Source: Tropicimonas marinistellae (GTDB lineage Bacteria > Pseudomonadota > Alphaproteobacteria > Rhodobacterales > Rhodobacteraceae). From it: a stretch of DNA of 64,000 nt. The position numbers and the translations under genes are program-made. The stretch spans positions 62,001 through 126,000 of the forward strand of contig NZ_LNCI01000010.1 in NCBI RefSeq assembly GCF_001509585.1, in the 5' to 3' direction. The notes below the pieces were generated by a model. It saw only the letters and a program-made list of their open reading frames with translations, was not told where the DNA came from and did no database searches. Of the stretch, positions 58,756 through 64,000 are shown one piece after another; the stretch's first letter is position 1; every line of letters starts with the position of its first letter.

Positions 58756-59862
58756 CTAAGCGGCGCGCTCTGGATAGGAAACCTCACCGCCACCAACCGC
58801 CGCCGCGACACCCGTTGTCGATGGGAAGCTCGTAGGCAACCCTCGCGCCACACGCACGGCGAGATATGCAAAGGCCTGCGCCTCCAGCATGTCGCCATCA
58901 AGTCCGACGGCCTCCACCGGCTCCACACCGCATCCGACGCCCTCGGCGATCATAGCCATCATGACGGGGTTTTTCCGCCCACCTCCAGTCACGAGAAGGC
59001 GCTCGACGGGCATGGGGAAGAACTCGGCACCTCGCATGACCGATACCGCGACCGCCGCTGTCAACGTCGCGGCGGCGTCGGCATCGTTCAACTCGGCCAC
59101 CGCCTCGGCAAGCTCCGCAAAATCGTTGCGGTCAAGTGACTTCGGCGGCATTCGATGGAAATATCGATGTTCAGCAAACCGGTCCAGGATGCCCGCCGCG
59201 ACGGCCCCGGTGGCCGCCAGTGCGCCGCCCTCGTCAAAGGAGGTCCCACGCCGCGCCTGTACCAGATCGTTCAAGGGCGCATTCGCGGGGCCAGTGTCGA
59301 AGGCCAGCAACGCGCCTTCCGCCTCCGGTGCCGGCTTGCTCGGATCAACCCAGGTCAGGTTACCCACGCCCCCCAGGTTGAGAAACGCAAGCGGCGCCTC
59401 CGCCCCGATCCATTTGGCGAGGGCAAAGTGATATGCCGGCGCCAGTGGCGCCCCCTGTCCGCCAAGGGCAACATCCGCACTGCGAAAATCCCAGACGACC
59501 GGCAGCCCCAGGCGCGCTGCCAGAACGGCCCCGTCGCCAACCTGATGCGTCCCCTTGACCTGCGGGTCATGCGCCAGGGTCTGGCCGTGAAACCCCGCAA
59601 GGGCGACATCGGAAAATCCTGCCATGATCTCCGCATGTGCCGCCTCGACCAGCGCCGCTGCCTCCGAAACACCCGGCTCGCCCGGCCAACATCCGAGCGC
59701 ACGGCGCAGTACCGCTCGCTCGGCATCCGAGTATCCGCGAAAGCCGCTGTCGCCAAAGCCCGCAATCGCCACTCCGTCGGTTTCGATCACCGCAGCATCC
59801 ACGCCGTCGAGAGATGTCCCCGACATGGCGCCAAGCGCCCGCACAGTCCCTGCTTTCAACAT
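58756..59862 (-). CDS. anmK: Anhydro-N-acetylmuramic acid kinase AnmK
   Basis: AnmK phosphorylates and opens 1,6-anhydroMurNAc released in cell-wall turnover. The product has 368 residues. The ATP-binding motif [12 protein letters not shown] is at the N-terminus, and substrate segments include [28 protein letters not shown] and [14 protein letters not shown] second [10 protein letters not shown] motif follows. GAGGGAAAGG precedes the ATG at 59862. The frame continuing upstream to 60375 runs antisense to tyrS. It is divergent from tyrS. It recycles the product type made by the lytic transglycosylase at 33546. Confidence 0.95.
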   Translation of the reverse strand: MLKAGTVRALGAMSGTSLDGVDAAVIETDGVAIAGFGDSGFRGYSDAERAVLRRALGCWPGEPGVSEAAALVEAAHAEIMAGFSDVALAGFHGQTLAHDPQVKGTHQVGDGAVLAARLGLPVVWDFRSADVALGGQGAPLAPAYHFALAKWIGAEAPLAFLNLGGVGNLTWVDPSKPAPEAEGALLAFDTGPANAPLNDLVQARRGTSFDEGGALAATGAVAAGILDRFAEHRYFHRMPPKSLDRNDFAELAEAVAELNDADAAATLTAAVAVSVMRGAEFFPMPVERLLVTGGGRKNPVMMAMIAEGVGCGVEPVEAVGLDGDMLEAQAFAYLAVRVARGLPTSFPSTTGVAAAVGGGEVSYPERAA

Positions 59863-59931
59863 GGCCTTTCCCTCGGCACGCCTCGCCGCTAGATATGCGG
59901 CACTTAACGCCGACAATGGACCGAAAAACCC

Positions 59932-61185
59932 ATGACCTACCACCCGAAATCCGACTTCATCGCCGTGATGATCGAACGGGGCTTCATGGCCGACTGCACT
60001 GATATGCAGGGACTGGACGAAGCCATGTGCGCAGGCGTGGTGCCGGCTTATATCGGCTTCGACGCCACCGCGAAATCGCTCCACGTCGGCTCGCTCATCC
60101 AGATCATGATGTTGCGCTGGCTGCAGAAGACCGGCCACAAGCCAATCACGCTCATGGGCGGCGGCACCACCAAGGTCGGCGACCCGTCCTTCAGAGCCGA
60201 AGAGCGTCCGCTGCTCACGCCCGACCAGATCGAGGCCAATATCGCCGGCATCAAGCAGGTCTTCTCCGCCTATGTCACCTATGATGACAGCGCCACCGGC
60301 GCCTTGATGATCAACAATGCCGAGTGGCTGGACGAATTGAACTACCTCGATTTCCTGCGCGATATCGGCCGCCATTTCTCGGTCAACCGGATGCTCAGCT
60401 TCGAAAGCGTGAAATCGCGTCTCGACCGGGAGCAGTCGCTGTCGTTTCTCGAATTCAACTACATGATCCTGCAGGCCTACGACTTCCTGGAGCTGAACCG
60501 CCGCTACGGCTGCGCGCTGCAGATGGGCGGCTCAGACCAGTGGGGCAATATCGTCAACGGCATCGACCTGACCCGCCGGGTTCTGGACCAGGAAATCTAC
60601 GGCCTGACCTCGCCGCTCTTGACCACCAGTGACGGCAAGAAGATGGGCAAATCCCTCTCGGGGGCCGTCTGGCTGAATGGCGACATGCTCAGCCCCTACG
60701 AGTTCTGGCAATTCTGGCGCAATACGACCGATGCCGATACGGGTCGTTTCCTCAAGCTCTACACCGAGTTGCCGGTTGAGGAATGCGATCGTCTGGGGGC
60801 GCTGGAAGGTTCGGAGATCAACGCGGCCAAGATCCTGCTCGCCAACGAGGTGACCACGCTGCTCCACGGCGCCGAAGCCGCCGCCGCCGTCGAGGCCACC
60901 GCCCGCGAGGTCTTTGAGAAGGGCGGCGTGGGTGACGATCTGCCGACACTGGAACTCACCACCGACGATGTCGCCGATGGCATTTCGGTGGTCCAGCTCA
61001 TCGTTCGCTCAGGCCTTGCCAAATCCGGCAAGGAAGCCAAGCGACTCATCGCGGACAACGGTGCCCGGATCGACGATGCGCCGCTGACCGACGCCGGCCT
61101 CATGCTGGACGCGGCGGCTCTCGCCTCCCCGGTCAAACTCTCCGCAGGCAAGAAGCGCCACGCCCTGGTCACGCTTTCCAACTAA
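59932..61185 (+). CDS. tyrS: Tyrosyl-tRNA synthetase
   Basis: TyrS charges tRNA-Tyr. The product has 417 residues. The class I HIGH-like motif is in SLHVGSL, the tyrosine-binding segment is YMILQAYDF with [11 protein letters not shown], and the KMSKS-like loop is KMGKS. A C-terminal S4 RNA-binding domain (about 345-417) includes [17 protein letters not shown]. The long gap to typA (310 bases) is rich in palindromes. Confidence 0.97.
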   Translation: MTYHPKSDFIAVMIERGFMADCTDMQGLDEAMCAGVVPAYIGFDATAKSLHVGSLIQIMMLRWLQKTGHKPITLMGGGTTKVGDPSFRAEERPLLTPDQIEANIAGIKQVFSAYVTYDDSATGALMINNAEWLDELNYLDFLRDIGRHFSVNRMLSFESVKSRLDREQSLSFLEFNYMILQAYDFLELNRRYGCALQMGGSDQWGNIVNGIDLTRRVLDQEIYGLTSPLLTTSDGKKMGKSLSGAVWLNGDMLSPYEFWQFWRNTTDADTGRFLKLYTELPVEECDRLGALEGSEINAAKILLANEVTTLLHGAEAAAAVEATAREVFEKGGVGDDLPTLELTTDDVADGISVVQLIVRSGLAKSGKEAKRLIADNGARIDDAPLTDAGLMLDAAALASPVKLSAGKKRHALVTLSN

Positions 61186-61495
61186 GCCTGCGCTTCGGAG
61201 CCGTCCTCGCTTGAGACCGGACGGACGGACCGGCGGCCGGCGGTCAGGGGAAATTGCGGAGGGTCCGCGGGCCCGCCCGCGGAAACCGCCATTTCCCTTG
61301 AACGACGGGCACCGGGCTGTCAGGCAAGGATCGAGCGAGGATGGCTCAGACGCGCCTGCGCTTGGGTGAGTTCCGAAGCCGGAAACGCGCGAAGCGCATG
61401 AGAAGAATGCGCCGCAAGGCGCGCATTTTGAAAACCGCCCTAGCCTTTTCTGCGCGTGCACGCTACCGACGCGGCAAGTTTTCAAGGACACCCAA
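61186..61495. other. 310-base intergenic region between tyrS and typA
   Basis: This holds a large nested palindrome (61248-61297) and, before it, a GACCGG / CCGGCGGTC inverted arrangement at about 61214-61245. A basic-rich frame from 61341 runs across the typA start in another phase and is not called. The typA promoter must lie in the second half. Confidence 0.5.
61248..61297. repeat. 50-base nested palindrome between tyrS and typA
   Basis: Outer arms GGGAAATTGCGG (61248-61259) and CCGCCATTTCCC (61286-61297) pair with one mismatch. Inner arms TCCGCGGGC (61264-61272) and GCCCGCGGA (61275-61283) pair perfectly. Together they could form a long cruciform or RNA hairpin 62 bases after the tyrS stop. 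No T-run follows, so the role is open: terminator-like structure, repeat family member or protein site. Confidence 0.65.
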
Positions 61496-63313
61496 ATGGA
61501 CCTGCGCAACATCGCCATCATCGCCCACGTGGACCACGGCAAGACCACCCTCGTGGATGAACTCCTCAAGCAATCGGGCGCCTTCCGTGCCAACCAGGCC
61601 GTCGCCGAGCGGGCGATGGATTCCAACGATCTCGAACGCGAACGGGGGATCACGATCCTCGCAAAGGCGACTTCTGTGGAGTGGCATGGCACCCGGATCA
61701 ATATCGTCGACACCCCGGGCCACGCCGATTTCGGCGGCGAGGTGGAGCGCATCCTCTCCATGGTCGACGGCGTCGTATTGCTCGTCGATGCCGCGGAAGG
61801 GCCAATGCCCCAGACCAAGTTCGTCACCTCCAAGGCGCTCGCCCTCGGCCTGCGGCCCATCGTGGTGCTCAACAAGGTCGACAAGCCTGACGCGGAGCCC
61901 GACCGGGCGCTTGACGAGGTCTTCGACCTCTTCACCACGCTCGATGCGGACGACGACCAGCTCGATTTCCCGCACCTCTATGCGTCCGGCCGTTCCGGCT
62001 GGGCCGACGCAGAGCTCGACGGGCCGCGCAAGGATCTTTCCGCGCTCTTCAACCTGATCGTCAATCACGTCCCCGAACCGCGCCAGCTCAAACGGAAGGG
62101 GGACGATTTCCGGATGCTCGCCACCACGCTCGGAAGCGACCCCTTCCTGGGCCGCACGCTCACCGGCCGGGTAGAATCCGGCACGCTCAAGGTGGGCGCC
62201 ACGGTGCAGGCGCTCTCCCGCATCGGCCAGAAGATCGAGCAGTTCCGCCTGACCAAGATCCAAGCGTTCCGCGGTCTTGCCATGCAGGAGATCGACGAGG
62301 CAATCGCTGGCGACATCGTCACGCTTTCAGGTATGTCCAAAGCCACTGTCGCCGACACGATATGTGCGCTGGCCGTGGAGGACGCGCTGCCAGCCCAGCC
62401 AATCGATCCCCCCACAATCACCGTCACCTTCGGCATCAACGACAGCCCGCTTGCCGGGCGCGACGGCAAGAAGGTGCAATCCCGCGTGATCCGGGACCGG
62501 CTGATGAAGGAAGCCGAGACCAATGTCGCGATCCGCGTCACCGATACACCGGGCGGCGAGGCCTTCGAGGTTGCCGGTCGCGGCGAATTGCAGATGGGCG
62601 TGCTGATCGAGAACATGCGCCGCGAAGGATTCGAGCTCTCCATCTCCCGCCCTCAGGTGCTGCTGCGCGAGGAGGACGGGGTGAAGATGGAGCCCATCGA
62701 GGAGGTGACCGTTGACGTCGACGACGAGTATTCGGGCGCGGTCATCGAGAAGCTCACCGGCCCCCGCAAGGGCGAGATGGTGGACATGCGCCAGTCAAAC
62801 GGAAAGACCCGCATAATCGCACATGTCCCTTCCCGCGGCCTCATTGGGTACCACGGTGAATTTCTGACCGATACGCGAGGCACCGGCGTTCTGAACCGCG
62901 TCTTCTTCACCTGGGCACCGCACAAGGGCGCAATTCCGGGGCGCCGCGCGGGCGTCCTGATTTCCATGGAACAAGGCGAAGCCGTTGCCTACGCGCTTTG
63001 GAACCTCGAAGAGCGCGGACGCATGTTCGTCGGACCACAGGCGAAGGTCTATCAGGGCATGGTGATCGGCGAACACAGCCGCGACAACGACCTGGAAGTG
63101 AACCCGCTCAAAGGCAAGAAACTGACGAACGTGCGGGCCAGCGGTTCGGATGAAGCGGTACGGCTCACACCGCACGTTCAGTTCAGCCTCGAAGAAGCCA
63201 TTGCTTACATCGACGACGATGAGTTGGTTGAAGTCACGCCGAACGCCATCCGCCTAAGAAAACGTCACCTGGACCCACACGAGCGCAAGAGACAGGCAAA
63301 AGCAACAGCCTGA
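61496..63313 (+). CDS. typA: Ribosome-associated GTPase TypA/BipA
   Basis: TypA is an EF-G-like GTPase needed for 50S assembly and growth under stress or cold. The product has 605 residues. GTPase motifs are AHVDHGKT at 10-17, [14 protein letters not shown] and NKVDKPDA. Domains II and III follow, then the TypA-specific C-terminal region with [22 protein letters not shown] and [15 protein letters not shown]. The lineage's characteristic short C-terminal tail is present. Confidence 0.97.
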   Translation: MDLRNIAIIAHVDHGKTTLVDELLKQSGAFRANQAVAERAMDSNDLERERGITILAKATSVEWHGTRINIVDTPGHADFGGEVERILSMVDGVVLLVDAAEGPMPQTKFVTSKALALGLRPIVVLNKVDKPDAEPDRALDEVFDLFTTLDADDDQLDFPHLYASGRSGWADAELDGPRKDLSALFNLIVNHVPEPRQLKRKGDDFRMLATTLGSDPFLGRTLTGRVESGTLKVGATVQALSRIGQKIEQFRLTKIQAFRGLAMQEIDEAIAGDIVTLSGMSKATVADTICALAVEDALPAQPIDPPTITVTFGINDSPLAGRDGKKVQSRVIRDRLMKEAETNVAIRVTDTPGGEAFEVAGRGELQMGVLIENMRREGFELSISRPQVLLREEDGVKMEPIEEVTVDVDDEYSGAVIEKLTGPRKGEMVDMRQSNGKTRIIAHVPSRGLIGYHGEFLTDTRGTGVLNRVFFTWAPHKGAIPGRRAGVLISMEQGEAVAYALWNLEERGRMFVGPQAKVYQGMVIGEHSRDNDLEVNPLKGKKLTNVRASGSDEAVRLTPHVQFSLEEAIAYIDDDELVEVTPNAIRLRKRHLDPHERKRQAKATA

Positions 63314-63450
63314 ACCGACACAATCAGCGGTTCTTCGGCGGTTCGTCGCAGAGGGTGGTCCGCCACCTGTCCTTCTCTCCAGCGTTTTGCTATGAACGCA
63401 GACGGGCGCTTTCTTGCACTTCTGCGCGTCCGATGGAGGGAGCTTCGCAA

Positions 63451-64000
63451 ATGGACATCGGCGTCGACGACGACCGTTTCCGGCATCTCGTTCTGCTTGC
63501 CAATTCCGCCGCACTGGATCAGCGCAAATGGCAGTGGTTTCTTGAGGAACTGCATCACCTGGCAGGTGGGATCCGCGTGCAGATGTTCTGCCACGACATC
63601 CACGCGAGTTCCTCGCTCGGATTCCTCGAATTCGGCTACGATCCCTCCTATGTCGAAGCCTACGAAACGCATTTCGTCGACAAGAACCCCTGGACGCCGA
63701 TGTTCGAAACCCTGCCTGTTGGCAAGATCGTGCAGTCCGACCAGGTTTTCCCGATTGCGGAACTCGAACGTACGGAGTTCTACAACGAATGGGTTAGACC
63801 GCAGGACGACATCGTTGGTGGTGCCGGCGCCGTCATCGACCGCGGTGATGGCCGGATGGCGCTTATTGGCGGCAACATTCCTCGCCACTTGAAGGACACG
63901 CTGGAAGCACCCTTCGCCGCATTGCTTGACCGGTTGCTTCCGTTCGTCCAGAACTCGCTGCAGGTCTCGCGAATGCTCGGCGATCTGACCATCGAGAACC
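63451..64000 (+). CDS. LuxR-like regulator, N-terminal part only (truncated by window end)
   Basis: An open frame runs from the ATG at 63451 to the window edge without a stop (183 codons visible). GGAGGGAGC lies before the ATG. The visible part resembles the N-terminal sensory domain found in a group of alphaproteobacterial LuxR-type proteins: HFVDKNPWTPMFETLPVG, ELERTEFYNEWVRPQDD and GNIPRHLKDTLEAPFAALL. The DNA-binding domain would lie beyond the edge, so the class is a prediction. Confidence 0.6.
   Translation, partial: MDIGVDDDRFRHLVLLANSAALDQRKWQWFLEELHHLAGGIRVQMFCHDIHASSSLGFLEFGYDPSYVEAYETHFVDKNPWTPMFETLPVGKIVQSDQVFPIAELERTEFYNEWVRPQDDIVGGAGAVIDRGDGRMALIGGNIPRHLKDTLEAPFAALLDRLLPFVQNSLQVSRMLGDLTIEN

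Noticed and set aside
61341-62057. Very basic plus-strand frame across the typA start
   Set aside because: It overlaps typA in another phase for most of its length, and its basic start looks like chance in GC-rich leader DNA.

Overview
This window is a high-GC chromosomal segment of an alphaproteobacterium, most likely a Rhodobacterales (Roseobacter-type) species. The evidence is the gene set and order. A SciP-like gene lies next to CtrA. There is a TrcR-type (DUF1013) regulator, a COQ9 gene beside rpsU, a DksA with a degenerate zinc finger and a Fur/Mur-type regulator. The envelope block runs pyrH, frr, uppS, cdsA, dxr, rseP, bamA, skp, fabZ, lpxA, lpxI, lpxB. A genus cannot be fixed from the sequence alone. 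No tRNA, rRNA, insertion sequence, prophage or CRISPR array was recognised. Almost all of the window is intact single-copy chromosomal genes.

Layout. 1-1.9 kb: a secreted RTX calcium-binding repeat protein. 2-6.2 kb: recG and ligA (DNA repair and replication). 6.2-8 kb: ctrA and sciP (cell-cycle control), divergent from mnmA. 9.3-10.4 kb: an FSP1/NDH-2-like flavoprotein. 10.4-23.1 kb (minus strand): a long envelope and translation block covering UMP kinase, ribosome recycling, undecaprenyl-PP synthesis, CDP-diacylglycerol, the first MEP-pathway step, RseP, BamA, Skp, FabZ and lipid A synthesis. 23.1-31.5 kb (plus strand): miaA, an AraC-type regulator and a complete peptide-type ABC importer (binding protein, two permeases, fused double ATPase). 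31.5-37 kb: a Spy-like periplasmic protein, a di-heme cytochrome c peroxidase with a perfect FNR box upstream, a lytic transglycosylase, ssb, an orphan ABC binding protein and a small cytochrome c. 37.3-44.2 kb: idi, trcR, a secreted RNase T2, an aquaporin, a quinone oxidoreductase, coq9, rpsU, a GST and ytoQ. 44.4-51.5 kb: pheT, aroB and aroK, then a divergent unit of a 44-residue membrane protein, an uncharacterised 560-residue protein and xerD. 51.7-64 kb: an FAD monooxygenase, dksA, a MoxR ATPase, fur, an ABM-domain protein, an EamA transporter, eno, a DUF985 cupin, anmK, tyrS, typA and the start of a LuxR-like regulator cut by the window edge.

The most useful observations beyond routine annotation are these. 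Two genes too short to be found by simple ORF calling were recovered (43 aa at 17204-17335 and 44 aa at 48754-48888). A perfect FNR site lies upstream of the cytochrome c peroxidase. The sciP-ctrA pair has CtrA-like boxes in the space between the genes. xerD is coupled to an uncharacterised envelope protein. The RNase T2 has Gln where characterised enzymes have the catalytic Glu. DksA retains one of its four zinc cysteines. Several strong intergenic palindromes were also seen. No clearly new multi-gene system was found. The nearest candidate is the 44-aa / 560-aa / xerD unit.
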